Source: Streptomyces sp. HUAS 15-9
GTDB taxonomy: Bacteria; Actinomycetota; Actinomycetes; Streptomycetales; Streptomycetaceae
Assembly: GCF_025642155.1 (NCBI RefSeq)
Contig: NZ_CP106798.1
Location: forward strand, 3,720,001-3,784,000
Direction: 5' to 3'
Length of the DNA: 64,000 nt
Below are positions 1-8,155 of the stretch, piece after piece (position 1 is the first letter of the stretch; every line of letters starts with the position of its first letter). The notes under the pieces are model-generated. The model was not told where the DNA came from. It saw nothing but the letters and a program-made list of their open reading frames with translations, and searched no databases. The translations under genes and the position numbers were made by a program.

Positions 1-1854
1 GATCTTGCCGTCGCCCTTGATCTTCGACTCGATCAGATCGGTTATCCGCTGGCTGCGGGCGCCGTAGCCCCAGTCCGTGGTGAGCGTGTAGGGGTACTTG
101 TCCTTGTCGACGACGGCCTGGTTGGCGGTGACGATGTAGCCGCGCGAGGGGTTGTACTCGTAGGGCAGTTCGTCCTGCTTGATGTAGCCGGTCCAGCGGT
201 ACTTGGAGTCCCAGCCAGGGACCGGGACCGAGCCGTCCTCGCCCTGCGCGCGCGTGGGGATCTTTCCGGGCAGCGTGTAGCCGATGTTGTCCTTGTCGGC
301 GTAGATCAGGTTCTGCGAGGGCACGTCGAACAGCGCGGCCGCGGAGCGGAAGTCGTTCCAGTCTGCCGCCCGGTCCATGGCGAACACGGCGTCCATGGAG
401 GTGCCCGGCTGCAGGGCCGTCCACTTCAGGGCGATGCCGTAGCCGTCGCCGCGGTCGGGAGCGGCGGTGTCGACGGTGGCCTTCCTGCCGACCTTGACGA
501 GCTCGTCGTCGCGGTCGGACAGCAGCGGCATCCCGTCGGCGGTCCGGCGGACGACGATCTTCTTGGACTCGCCTCCGGCGACCTTGATCGTCTCCTCGCG
601 GGAGGTGAAGGGCTTGACCTTGCCGTCGTACAGGTAGCCGTCGCCGCTGAGCTTCTCCAGGTAGAGGTCGGTGACGTCGACCTCGGAGTTGGTCATGCCC
701 CACGCGATGTCCGCGTTGTGGCCGATTATGACGCCCGGCATACCGGCGAAGGTGTAGCCGGTGACGTCGTACTGGCACTTGGCGGAGACCGTGCGGCAGT
801 GCAGGCCCATCTGGTACCAGACGGACGGCAGCGAGGCCGACAGGTGCGGGTCGTTGGCGAGCAGCGGATGCCCGGTGATGGTGTGACTCCCGGCGACGAC
901 CCAGGAGTTGGAGCCGATGCCCTGGCCGTTCACGCCGACCGCCGTGGGAACGTCGTCCAGGACCTTGTAGAGGCCCGCCAGCTGGCTCGTGAGGGCCGAA
1001 CCCGCGGTCGACGAGTTCGAGGTACCGGTGGTGCCCGTCGTGCCCTGTGTGCCGCTCGTGGCGCCGCCCTGCCCGAACGTCTTGGTGGCCGCGTCGTACC
1101 GGCCCGTCTGGACGATCGACTTGTGGCGGTTGTACGGGTAGTCGGGATACAGGTCGGCGATCTGCTGGGGGCCGAGGCGGCTGGTCATCAGGGCGCGGTC
1201 GATCTCGTCCCGCATGTTGCCGCGCAGGTCCCAGGCCATCGCCTTCAGCCAGGAGACCGAGTCGACCGGGGTCCACTGCTCGGGCTTGTAGTCGTTGGAG
1301 AACCCGAGGGCGGCGTACTCCAGGGAGATGTCCTCGCCGTCCTTGCCCTCCAGGTAGGCGTTGACACCCTTGGCGTACGCCTGGAGGTACTTCTTCGTGG
1401 CGGCCGACAGCTTGGAGTCGTACTCCTGCTTGGCGATCTTGTCCCAGCCCAGGGTGCGCAGGAACTCGTCGTTGTCGACCTGGCTCTTGCCGAACATCTC
1501 CGACAGACGGCCGGAGGTCATGTGGCGGCGCACGTCCATCTCGTAGAACCGGTCCTGCGCCTGGACGAAGCCCTGCGCCATGAACAGGTCCTCGTCGGAC
1601 GAGGCGTAGATCTGCGGGATGCCGTTGCCGTCCCGCTTCACGTCGACGGGACCCGTGAGGCCCGGGAGCGTGATCGAACCGGTGGTCTGCGGGAAGGAGG
1701 CGCGGACCGTGCTGATGGACCAGTACGCCCCGTAGGCGACGCCTCCGATGATGGCCAGCACCAGGACGAGCACGATGAGTCGGGCTTTGCGCCCCTTCTT
1801 CCTGCCGGACTTGCCGGGCTTGTCACCCGTTGAGGCGGTGGTGTTGGGGGGCAT
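1..1854 (-). CDS. Penicillin acylase (amidase S45) family protein, C-terminus outside window
   Basis: Reading leftwards from an ATG at 1854, 618 codons are visible and the frame is still open at the edge. The N-terminus is basic (KKGRK), followed by a hydrophobic segment (LIVLVLVLAIIGGVAYG), so the protein is a membrane-anchored or exported Ntn-hydrolase. The family precursor is cut before a Ser that becomes the nucleophile. Here that site is visible as GIGSNSWVVAGSHT (near 915-890), followed by LLANDPHL, the usual conserved run after the catalytic Ser. Substrates in this family include beta-lactam side-chain amides and acyl-homoserine lactones; the sequence does not tell which. It is divergent from the antiporter gene, with about 270 bp between them. 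Confidence 0.9.
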   Translation of the reverse strand, partial: MPPNTTASTGDKPGKSGRKKGRKARLIVLVLVLAIIGGVAYGAYWSISTVRASFPQTTGSITLPGLTGPVDVKRDGNGIPQIYASSDEDLFMAQGFVQAQDRFYEMDVRRHMTSGRLSEMFGKSQVDNDEFLRTLGWDKIAKQEYDSKLSAATKKYLQAYAKGVNAYLEGKDGEDISLEYAALGFSNDYKPEQWTPVDSVSWLKAMAWDLRGNMRDEIDRALMTSRLGPQQIADLYPDYPYNRHKSIVQTGRYDAATKTFGQGGATSGTQGTTGTTGTSNSSTAGSALTSQLAGLYKVLDDVPTAVGVNGQGIGSNSWVVAGSHTITGHPLLANDPHLSASLPSVWYQMGLHCRTVSAKCQYDVTGYTFAGMPGVIIGHNADIAWGMTNSEVDVTDLYLEKLSGDGYLYDGKVKPFTSREETIKVAGGESKKIVVRRTADGMPLLSDRDDELVKVGRKATVDTAAPDRGDGYGIALKWTALQPGTSMDAVFAMDRAADWNDFRSAAALFDVPSQNLIYADKDNIGYTLPGKIPTRAQGEDGSVPVPGWDSKYRWTGYIKQDELPYEYNPSRGYIVTANQAVVDKDKYPYTLTTDWGYGARSQRITDLIESKIKGDGKI

Positions 1855-2125
1855 CGCTGTCCTTGCTGTCCTAACGCGAGCGGCGAGGCGGGCTGTCCTT
1901 TTGAATGAGCGCTGGAGCAACCATAGGCGCAGGGCCCCGTGCCACTTGACGCGGAGTCGGTGAACCAGCGCGCACGGACGTTCGATCTTGCCTCGCGGAG
2001 TGTCAAGAAAACGTCAAGAGTTAGGTAAGGTAACAAAGTACTTGGGTGCGGAATGCCGCAGCCTCGGGTCTTGTGTACGTGTGCCCGCGTGTCCCCCGCG
2101 CGCGGGGCAGCGAAGGGAACCGCCG

Positions 2126-3634
2126 CTGACTGTTCACCACCTCAACCAGCTCCTGCTCGTCTGCTCCCTCGTCCTGCTCGTCGCGGTCGCGGCGGTCCGG
2201 ATCTCCTCGCGCAGCGGGCTCCCCAGCCTGCTCGTCTACCTGGGCATCGGCGTCCTCATGGGCCAGGACGGCATCGGGAACATCCAGTTCAGCAACGCCG
2301 AGCTGACCCAGCTCATCGGGTACGCGGCCCTGGTCGTGATCCTGGCCGAGGGCGGTCTCACCACGAAGTGGAAGGAGATCGAACCGGTCCTGCCGGCCGC
2401 CTCCACGCTGGCGCTGGTCGGGGTCGCGGTCAGTGTCGGGGTCACGGCCGCGGGCGCGCACTACCTGATCGGGCTGGGGTGGCGGCAGGCGCTGATCATC
2501 GGGGCGGTGGTGTCCTCGACGGACGCGGCGGCGGTGTTCTCCGTACTGCGCAGAATCCCCCTCCCCGCGCGCGTGGCGGGCACCCTGGAGGCGGAGTCCG
2601 GGTTCAACGACGCCCCCGTGGTCATCCTGGTCGTGGCCTTTTCCCAGACGGGCCCGGTCCAGCACTGGTACGTGCTGCTGGGCGAGATAGCTCTGGAGCT
2701 GGGCATCGGCATGGCCATCGGGCTCGCCGTGGGCTGGCTCGGCGCCTGGGGGCTGCGGCACGTGGCGCTGCCCGCCTCCGGCCTCTACCCGATCGCCGTG
2801 ATGGCGATCGCGGTCACCGCGTACGCGGGCGGCGCGCTCGCGCACGGCAGCGGCTTCATCGCGGTCTATCTCGCCTCGATGGTGCTCGGCAACGCCAAGC
2901 TGCCGCACTGGCCCGCCACCCGCGGCTTCGCCGAGGGACTCGGCTGGATCGCCCAGATCGGCATGTTCGTCCTGCTCGGCCTGCTGGTCACCCCGCACGA
3001 GCTGGGCGACGACATCGTGCCCGCCCTCGTCATCGGCCTCGTGCTGACCATGGTGGCGCGCCCGCTGAGCGTGGTGCTGAGCCTGGTGCCGTTCCGGGTG
3101 CCGTGGCAGGAGCAGACCCTGATGTCATGGGCCGGCCTGCGCGGCGCCGTGCCCATCATCCTGGCGACCATCCCCATGGTGAACGGCGTCGACGCCAGCC
3201 ACCGCATCTTCAACATCGTCTTCGTACTGGTCGTCGTCTACACCCTCGTCCAGGGGCCCACACTGCCCTGGCTCGCGGGCAAGCTGCGACTGGGTGACGG
3301 CCCCGAGGCCGCCGACCTCGGCATCGAGTCGGCGCCCCTGGAGCGGCTGCGCGGGCATCTGCTCTCCGTCGCGATCCCCGAGGGCTCACGGATGAACGGC
3401 GTCGAGGTCAACGAGCTGCGGCTGCCGGCCGGAGCGGCCGTCACCCTGGTCGTCCGCGAGGGAGAGTCGTTCGTGCCCCTGCCGACGACGGTGCTGCGGC
3501 ACGGGGACGAACTGCTCGTGGTCGCCACGGACCCCGTCCGGGACGCCGCGGAGCGCCGGCTGCGCGCGGTCGCCCAGGGCGGCAAGCTGGCCGGATGGCT
3601 CGGCCTTGGCGGCAACGGGACGAGCTCCCGTTAA
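2126..3634 (+). CDS. K+/H+ antiporter, CPA1/NhaP2-type with C-terminal TrkA-C domain
   Basis: An integral-membrane cation/proton antiporter of about 502 aa with 12-13 hydrophobic segments, including the conserved STDAAAVFSVLR and ESGFNDAPV blocks of the CPA1/NhaP family. The last ~90 residues (ERLRGHLLSVAIPEGS...) form a TrkA-C regulatory domain, as in K+/H+ antiporters of the CvrA/NhaP2 type. The start is the notable point. No ATG or GTG fits the start of the family-like N-terminus (TVHHLNQLLLV). A CTG at 2126 lies 8 nt after a GAAGGGA ribosome site. The upstream in-frame extension to 1988 is arginine-rich and not family-like. Confidence 0.88.
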   Translation: MTVHHLNQLLLVCSLVLLVAVAAVRISSRSGLPSLLVYLGIGVLMGQDGIGNIQFSNAELTQLIGYAALVVILAEGGLTTKWKEIEPVLPAASTLALVGVAVSVGVTAAGAHYLIGLGWRQALIIGAVVSSTDAAAVFSVLRRIPLPARVAGTLEAESGFNDAPVVILVVAFSQTGPVQHWYVLLGEIALELGIGMAIGLAVGWLGAWGLRHVALPASGLYPIAVMAIAVTAYAGGALAHGSGFIAVYLASMVLGNAKLPHWPATRGFAEGLGWIAQIGMFVLLGLLVTPHELGDDIVPALVIGLVLTMVARPLSVVLSLVPFRVPWQEQTLMSWAGLRGAVPIILATIPMVNGVDASHRIFNIVFVLVVVYTLVQGPTLPWLAGKLRLGDGPEAADLGIESAPLERLRGHLLSVAIPEGSRMNGVEVNELRLPAGAAVTLVVREGESFVPLPTTVLRHGDELLVVATDPVRDAAERRLRAVAQGGKLAGWLGLGGNGTSSR

Positions 3635-3926
3635 GGGCGTGTTTCATACGGTTCACACCACTGCCGATCCCAGGTGAACGCGCCTGATGGTGCTCGTTTT
3701 CACAGGTGTACGGCAAGTTGCCCCCTGTACGATGAAGGCACCCTGATCGAACCAACTCTGCCTGACGCAGAGCTGGCGCGACCGTATGGCGGCCGGAACG
3801 CTCTCCTCTGCACGTGGGCACCGGTATCTACCGCAGTTCCGCGCAAGAGGACAGCTCTCGGCGCACCCCGCACGGCGAACCAGCCGGACCAGGGGCCGCG
3901 CTACCAGGCGGCAGAAAGGCACGGCC
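3635..3926. other. Intergenic region, no gene seen
   Basis: A 292-bp gap between the antiporter and the MFS gene. It holds a six-base inverted repeat GTTCAC/GTGAAC around 3651-3678 that could be an operator or a weak terminator. Long overlapping frames here are shadows of the MFS gene. Confidence 0.4.
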
Positions 3927-5219
3927 GTGGCATCCACGGTCACCACCGAGCCGTCGCAGAACCCCGCGGCACCGTCCCGCCCGGGATACGGACAGCTGCT
4001 GCGCACCCGCGGCGCCTGGACGTTCCTGCTCCCCGGCTTCGCGGCGCGCCAGCCGTTCGCGATGCTCACCCTCTCCATCGTGCTGCTGGTGCAGCACACC
4101 ACCGGGTCCTACGGCGCCGCGGGCGCGGCCGCGGCCGCCACCGGTGTCTCCATGGCACTGTTCGCGCCCTACAGCGGCCGCCTCGCCGACCGCTACGGCC
4201 AGCGTGCCGTCCTGGTCCCCGGCGTCCTCGTGCACACGCTGTCCGCCCTGACCCTGACGGCGCTCGCACTGGCCCACGCCCCCCTGTGGGCGCTGTTCGT
4301 CGCAGCCGTACCGACCGGCGCCTCGGTGCCGCAGATCGGCCCCATGGTGCGCGCCCGCTGGGGTGTGAAGCTCCAGGACTCACCCCTGATGGCCACCGCG
4401 GCCGCCTTCGAGTCCGTCACGGACGAACTCACCTTCGTCGTCGGCCCGCTGCTGGCGACCGCGCTGTGCACCGCCGTGGACCCGGCCGCCGGCCTGATCA
4501 CGGAGGCCGCACTGACCCTGTTCGGCGGCCTGCTGTTCGCCGCGCGGAAGAGCACCCAGCCGCCGGTGACCGACGCCGGGCACGCGCGCGTGAAGCACGC
4601 CTCCGCGCTCCGCGTCCCCGGGGTGCGCGTACTGGTCGTGACCTTCCTGGGCATCGGGTCGGTCTTCGGCGGTATGCAGGTCGGCCTCGCCGCGTTCACC
4701 GAGTCGATCGGCGAGCCCGGCCTGAACGGCGTCCTGTACGGCACCTTCGCGGCGGGCAACATGCTCTCCGGGATCGCCTGCGGCGCGATCGCCTGGAAGG
4801 TCGCCCCGCAGCGGCGCCTCGTCCTCGGCTACACGGCCCTCGCGCTGACCGCCTCCGCCCTGTGGACCGCCCACTCGGCGCTCGTCCTCGCGGGCCTCGG
4901 CCTCCTGGTCGGCATGTGCATCGCACCCGCCCTGATCACCGGCTACACCCTGGTCGAGGCCCTGGTCCCGGCCGGCGCCCGCACCGAGGCCTTCACCTGG
5001 CTGACCGGCGCGGTCGCCCTGGGCCAGGCGGCCGCGGTCACCGTGGCCGGACAGCTGGAGGACCGCCTCTGGGACGGTGCCGGATTCCTGGTTCCGATGG
5101 CGGGTACGCTACTCGCCCTGGCGACCCTGGTGGCGCTGCGCTCGCTGCTCACCGCCCGGCCGCGGACCCGCACCGTCGCACGTGGCGTCGGTCACCGCGC
5201 ACCGGTGACGGTGGACTGA
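3927..5219 (+). CDS. MFS transporter
   Basis: A major facilitator of 430 aa with about 12 membrane segments. The loop GRLADRYGQRAV (about residue 90) is the signature between helices 2 and 3. The GTG at 3927 is preferred because AGAAAGG lies 7-8 nt upstream and the preceding frame is charged and non-hydrophobic. The family exports small molecules or drugs by proton antiport. No substrate can be inferred, as no regulator lies next to it. Confidence 0.85.
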   Translation: MASTVTTEPSQNPAAPSRPGYGQLLRTRGAWTFLLPGFAARQPFAMLTLSIVLLVQHTTGSYGAAGAAAAATGVSMALFAPYSGRLADRYGQRAVLVPGVLVHTLSALTLTALALAHAPLWALFVAAVPTGASVPQIGPMVRARWGVKLQDSPLMATAAAFESVTDELTFVVGPLLATALCTAVDPAAGLITEAALTLFGGLLFAARKSTQPPVTDAGHARVKHASALRVPGVRVLVVTFLGIGSVFGGMQVGLAAFTESIGEPGLNGVLYGTFAAGNMLSGIACGAIAWKVAPQRRLVLGYTALALTASALWTAHSALVLAGLGLLVGMCIAPALITGYTLVEALVPAGARTEAFTWLTGAVALGQAAAVTVAGQLEDRLWDGAGFLVPMAGTLLALATLVALRSLLTARPRTRTVARGVGHRAPVTVD

Positions 5220-5249
5220 TCCGCGGGAATAGGTCACTATGGACCGTCG

Positions 5250-5276
5250 TTAGCACTCATCGAGTCAGAGTGCCAG
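5250..5276 (+). promoter_or_regulatory. CIRCE-like HrcA operator upstream of fmdB
   Basis: TTAGCACTC, nine bases, then GAGTGCCAG. The left arm matches the CIRCE half-site exactly and the right arm matches 7 of 9 positions of GAGTGCTAA. Arm length and 9-bp spacing are those of CIRCE. The right arm overlaps the AGGAGG ribosome site at 5275-5280, so HrcA bound here would block the start region of the next gene. Confidence 0.7.
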
Positions 5277-5286
5277 GAGGAAGACA

Positions 5287-5592
5287 GTGCCGACCTACCA
5301 GTACCAGTGCACCGAGTGCGGCGAGGGCCTCGAGGCGGTGCAGAAGTTCACCGACGACGCCCTGACCGAGTGCCCCACCTGCGAGGGCCGCCTCAAGAAG
5401 GTGTTCTCCGCGGTCGGCATCGTCTTCAAGGGCTCCGGCTTCTACCGCAACGACAGCCGCGGCTCCTCGTCGAGCAGCAGCCCTGCGTCGAAGTCCTCGT
5501 CGAGCTCCTCCTCGTCGGCCTCGACGTCCTCGACCTCCTCGGCGTCCGACTCGAAGCCGTCGTCGAGCTCCGCCAGCAGCTCCGCCGCCTGA
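5287..5592 (+). CDS. FmdB family zinc-ribbon protein
   Basis: A small 101-aa protein. The first ~50 residues form a zinc ribbon with two CxxC knuckles (CTEC and CPTC), preceded by the family start PTYQYQCTEC. The rest is an extreme low-complexity tail of Ser, Lys and Ala (about 45 residues, mostly Ser), probably disordered. The family was named for a putative regulator of formamidase expression but its role is not established. GTG start with a strong AGGAGG site. The upstream CIRCE-like site suggests heat-shock control. Confidence 0.9.
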   Translation: MPTYQYQCTECGEGLEAVQKFTDDALTECPTCEGRLKKVFSAVGIVFKGSGFYRNDSRGSSSSSSPASKSSSSSSSSASTSSTSSASDSKPSSSSASSSAA

Positions 5593-5608
5593 GACTCCTG
5601 CCCGCAGA

Positions 5609-5635
5609 CCCTGCCGTCGCCCGACGGCAGGGTTT
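5609..5635 (+). terminator. Rho-independent terminator after fmdB
   Basis: Perfect inverted repeat CCCTGCCGTC / GACGGCAGGG with a 3-4 base loop followed by TTT, 17 bases after the fmdB stop codon. Confidence 0.8.
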
Positions 5636-5691
5636 CGGCGTTCCCCGGGACCGGCTCCCCCGCGTTTACGCAGCCAGCTAATGTGCTCGTC

Positions 5692-6525
5692 ATGGCGAAC
5701 GCAGAGATCGGTGTGATCGGCGGATCGGGGTTCTACTCGTTCCTCGACGACGTGACCGAGGTCCAGGTGGACACCCCCTACGGCACACCCAGCGACTCCC
5801 TCTTCCTCGGCGAGATCGCCGGCCGACGGGTCGCCTTCCTGCCCCGGCACGGGCGCGGACACCATCTGCCGCCGCACCGCATCAACTACCGGGCCAACCT
5901 CTGGGCCCTGCGCTCCCTGGGCGTCCGCCAGGTCCTCGGGCCCTGCGCGGTCGGCGGTCTGCGCCCCGAGTACGGGCCGGGCACGCTGCTGGTGCCGGAC
6001 CAGCTGGTGGACCGCACGAAGTCCCGGATGGGGACGTACTTCGACGGGCTGCCGCTGGCCGACGGCACCGTGCCGAACGTGGTGCACGTGTCCCTGGCCG
6101 ACCCCTACTGCCCCACCGGGCGGGCCGCCGCGCTGAAGGCCGCCCGTGGCCGGGACTGGGAGCCCGTGGACGGCGGCGCGCTGGTCGTGGTCGAGGGGCC
6201 GCGCTTCTCCACCCGCGCCGAATCGCTCTGGCACCAGGCGCAGGGCTGGTCCGTGGTGGGCATGACCGGCCACCCGGAGGCGGCGCTCGCCCGTGAACTG
6301 GAGCTCTGCTACACGTCCTTGACGCTCGTCACCGACCTCGACGCCGGCGCCGAGACCGGCGAGGGAGTCTCGCACGAGGAGGTCCTGCGGGTGTTCGCGG
6401 CCAACGTGGACCGGATGCGGGGCGTCCTGTTCGACGCGGTGGCGGCACTGCCGGACAACGCGGCGCGGGACTGCCCGTGCGCGAACGCGCTCGGCGGGAT
6501 GAATCCTGGGTTCGAGCTGCCGTGA
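5692..6525 (+). CDS. mtnP: S-methyl-5'-thioadenosine phosphorylase / purine nucleoside phosphorylase family
   Basis: 277 aa. The cytosolic enzyme cleaves 5'-methylthioadenosine with phosphate to adenine and methylthioribose-1-phosphate (methionine salvage). Family marks are the N-terminal IGVIGGSGFY phosphate-binding loop, PRHGRGHHLPPHRINYRANLWAL, and the late block VVGMTGHPEAALARELELCY. The ATG at 5692 gives the family start MANAEIGVIGG; a GTG nine bases upstream is less likely. The GMTGHPEA variant (not GMTNMPEA) is common in actinobacterial members, so 6-oxopurine substrates cannot be excluded. Confidence 0.88.
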   Translation: MANAEIGVIGGSGFYSFLDDVTEVQVDTPYGTPSDSLFLGEIAGRRVAFLPRHGRGHHLPPHRINYRANLWALRSLGVRQVLGPCAVGGLRPEYGPGTLLVPDQLVDRTKSRMGTYFDGLPLADGTVPNVVHVSLADPYCPTGRAAALKAARGRDWEPVDGGALVVVEGPRFSTRAESLWHQAQGWSVVGMTGHPEAALARELELCYTSLTLVTDLDAGAETGEGVSHEEVLRVFAANVDRMRGVLFDAVAALPDNAARDCPCANALGGMNPGFELP

Positions 6526-6680
6526 CGACGGGATCCGAGCTGCTGTGACCACGATCTGACCACGGTCGGGTGAGCGAGTTGTCCACAACCCGCCAGTAGC
6601 CCACCGGCTCCGGCGAGCTTCGGCGCGAGGCCTCATCGTGGTTTCGCAAGCCGATTCCTCGTCGCAGGTGGTGGTTCCCC

Positions 6681-7253
6681 GTGCCCGTCGCTCCCTCCCC
6701 GTCCTTCCGCTCCCCTTCTCCCCTTCCCTGTCCGCGCCCGCTGGGCACCGACGCTCCCGCCACGTGCGAGGTCCCGCACTTCGCGCCGGTGCGGGTGCGC
6801 GGCGGGAGGTATCGGCTGCAACGGCTCGTGCGGCATCGCCGACGAGCCGTGGCGGCGGGACTCGCCGTCACCGCGGCCGCACTCGTGGCCGCCGGACCGC
6901 GCACCGGGACGGACCGGGACCAGGGCGAGCGGGCACGCGGACATCCGGTGGCGGAGCCCGCACGACATCACCGAGCGGTGGCGATGGTCACCGCGCCCGT
7001 GCGGATCGCGGATGCCGCCACCGTCCGGCTGCTGCGGCCCGGCGACCGGGTCGACGTGATCGCCGCCGGGGATCCGGCCGTCGGCGGGGATGCCCGGGTG
7101 ATCGCGCGCGGGGCGCGGGTGACGAGGCTCCCGGAGCCCCTGGACGGCGCCACGGAGAGCGGGGCGCTGGTCGTGCTCTCCGTGCCGCGTTCCACTGCGG
7201 CGCGTCTGGTCGGCGCGAGCGCCACGGCCCGGCTGGCGGTGACGCTGTGCTGA
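6681..7253 (+). CDS. SAF / RcpC(CpaB)-like domain protein
   Basis: 190 aa from a GTG. A Pro/Ser-rich leader is followed by an Arg-rich stretch and one hydrophobic segment (AVAAGLAVTAAALVAAG, about residues 59-75). A C-terminal domain of ~90 residues (VRIADAATVRLLRPGDRVDVIAA ... VVLSVPRSTAARLVGASA) matches the SAF/RcpC fold seen in Flp-pilus assembly proteins of the CpaB type. No other pilus genes are adjacent. It is directly upstream of mscL, about 100 bp away. Function unknown beyond fold. Confidence 0.72.
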   Translation: MPVAPSPSFRSPSPLPCPRPLGTDAPATCEVPHFAPVRVRGGRYRLQRLVRHRRRAVAAGLAVTAAALVAAGPRTGTDRDQGERARGHPVAEPARHHRAVAMVTAPVRIADAATVRLLRPGDRVDVIAAGDPAVGGDARVIARGARVTRLPEPLDGATESGALVVLSVPRSTAARLVGASATARLAVTLC

Positions 7254-7352
7254 CAGGATGCGAGCCAAGGGACTGGACAGGTCGGCGGCATCGTGCCGTA
7301 GGTTGCGGAGCGTTTCGTTCCACACTCTGTGCGCGCGAGGAGAGTCCCCGAG

Positions 7353-7814
7353 GTGAGCAAGAAGAAGGAACCGAGCATATGGGAGGGCTTCAAGGCCTTC
7401 CTGATGCGCGGCAACGTCGTCGATCTGGCGGTCGCGGTGGTCATCGGCGCGGCCTTCACGAACATCGTGAACTCGCTGGTGAAGGGCATCATCAACCCGT
7501 TGGTCGGGGCGATCGGCACACAGAACCTCGACAATTACAGGTCGTGCCTGAGCTCGTCGTGCCAGGGCACCCATGGCATCCAGTTGCTGTGGGGCTCCGT
7601 CCTCGGTGCCACGCTCAGCTTTGTGATCACCGCGACGGTGGTCTACTTCCTGATGGTCCTGCCGATGGCGAAGTACCTGGCCCGGGTGGAGGCCCGCCGC
7701 AAGGCCAGGGAAGGCACGCAGGAGATCGTCGAGGTGACGGAGCTGGAGGTGCTCCAGCAGATACGCGACGAGCTGATCGCCCAGCGCGGCGCCTCGGGCC
7801 GCGGCGAGCGGTAG
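7353..7814 (+). CDS. mscL: Large-conductance mechanosensitive channel MscL
   Basis: 153 aa, pentameric inner-membrane channel that opens under membrane tension to release solutes on osmotic downshock. Visible are the N-terminal amphipathic helix ([12 protein letters not shown]), TM1 ([22 protein letters not shown]), TM2 ([17 protein letters not shown]) and a C-terminal charged helical bundle. Start GTG at 7353 with GAGGAGA about 10 nt upstream. The periplasmic loop contains two Cys (SCLSSSC), unusual for the family. Confidence 0.96.
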   Translation: MSKKKEPSIWEGFKAFLMRGNVVDLAVAVVIGAAFTNIVNSLVKGIINPLVGAIGTQNLDNYRSCLSSSCQGTHGIQLLWGSVLGATLSFVITATVVYFLMVLPMAKYLARVEARRKAREGTQEIVEVTELEVLQQIRDELIAQRGASGRGER

Positions 7815-7842
7815 CGGCGGCGGAGGTCTCGCCGGGGCGGGC

Positions 7843-8019
7843 TCAGAGGTGGTGGGGCGGCTTCTCGTCGAGGAACCGCTTCAGGTCGGCGGCGCTGTCA
7901 CCGTCCCCGCGCTCGCCCCAGCCGCGGTCCGTGTCGTCCGAGGACTGCTGGTTCAGCGGGTCGTCGAAGACCAGCGCGGACTTCGGGTCGCGCGGCTCGG
8001 GGGCGGGGTCGTTGCTCAT
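7843..8019 (-). CDS. Small acidic hypothetical protein (58 aa)
   Basis: ATG at 8019, stop at 7843-7845. The product is short, acidic and Pro/Asp-rich (start MSNDPAPEPRDPKSALVFDD, end FLDEKPPHHL), with no domain recognised. It lies convergent to mscL. The opposite frame does not encode anything recognisable, and the ORF looks like a typical conserved Streptomyces small protein. Confidence 0.55.
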   Translation of the reverse strand: MSNDPAPEPRDPKSALVFDDPLNQQSSDDTDRGWGERGDGDSAADLKRFLDEKPPHHL

Positions 8020-8155
8020 GCCACCAGGGTACGGGCCCGCATCCGTCTCCCCTCCCTTCGTCCCCCTGGCTCACATACCCCTGCCTTACGTCCCCCAGTC
8101 GGCTTGTGAAGCCATGCACAAGCTATCGGTGAGGTTTCATGCTGTGCTGGGAGGC

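Noticed and set aside
718..1833. Long plus-strand open frame (371 codons)
   Set aside because: It is the antisense shadow of the penicillin-acylase gene; composition is Arg/Gly/Val-rich and no family fits.
5460..5590. Repetitive TCGTCGAGC-like sequence
   Set aside because: It encodes the Ser-rich tail of the FmdB protein; the repetition follows from codon use, not a DNA repeat element or CRISPR.
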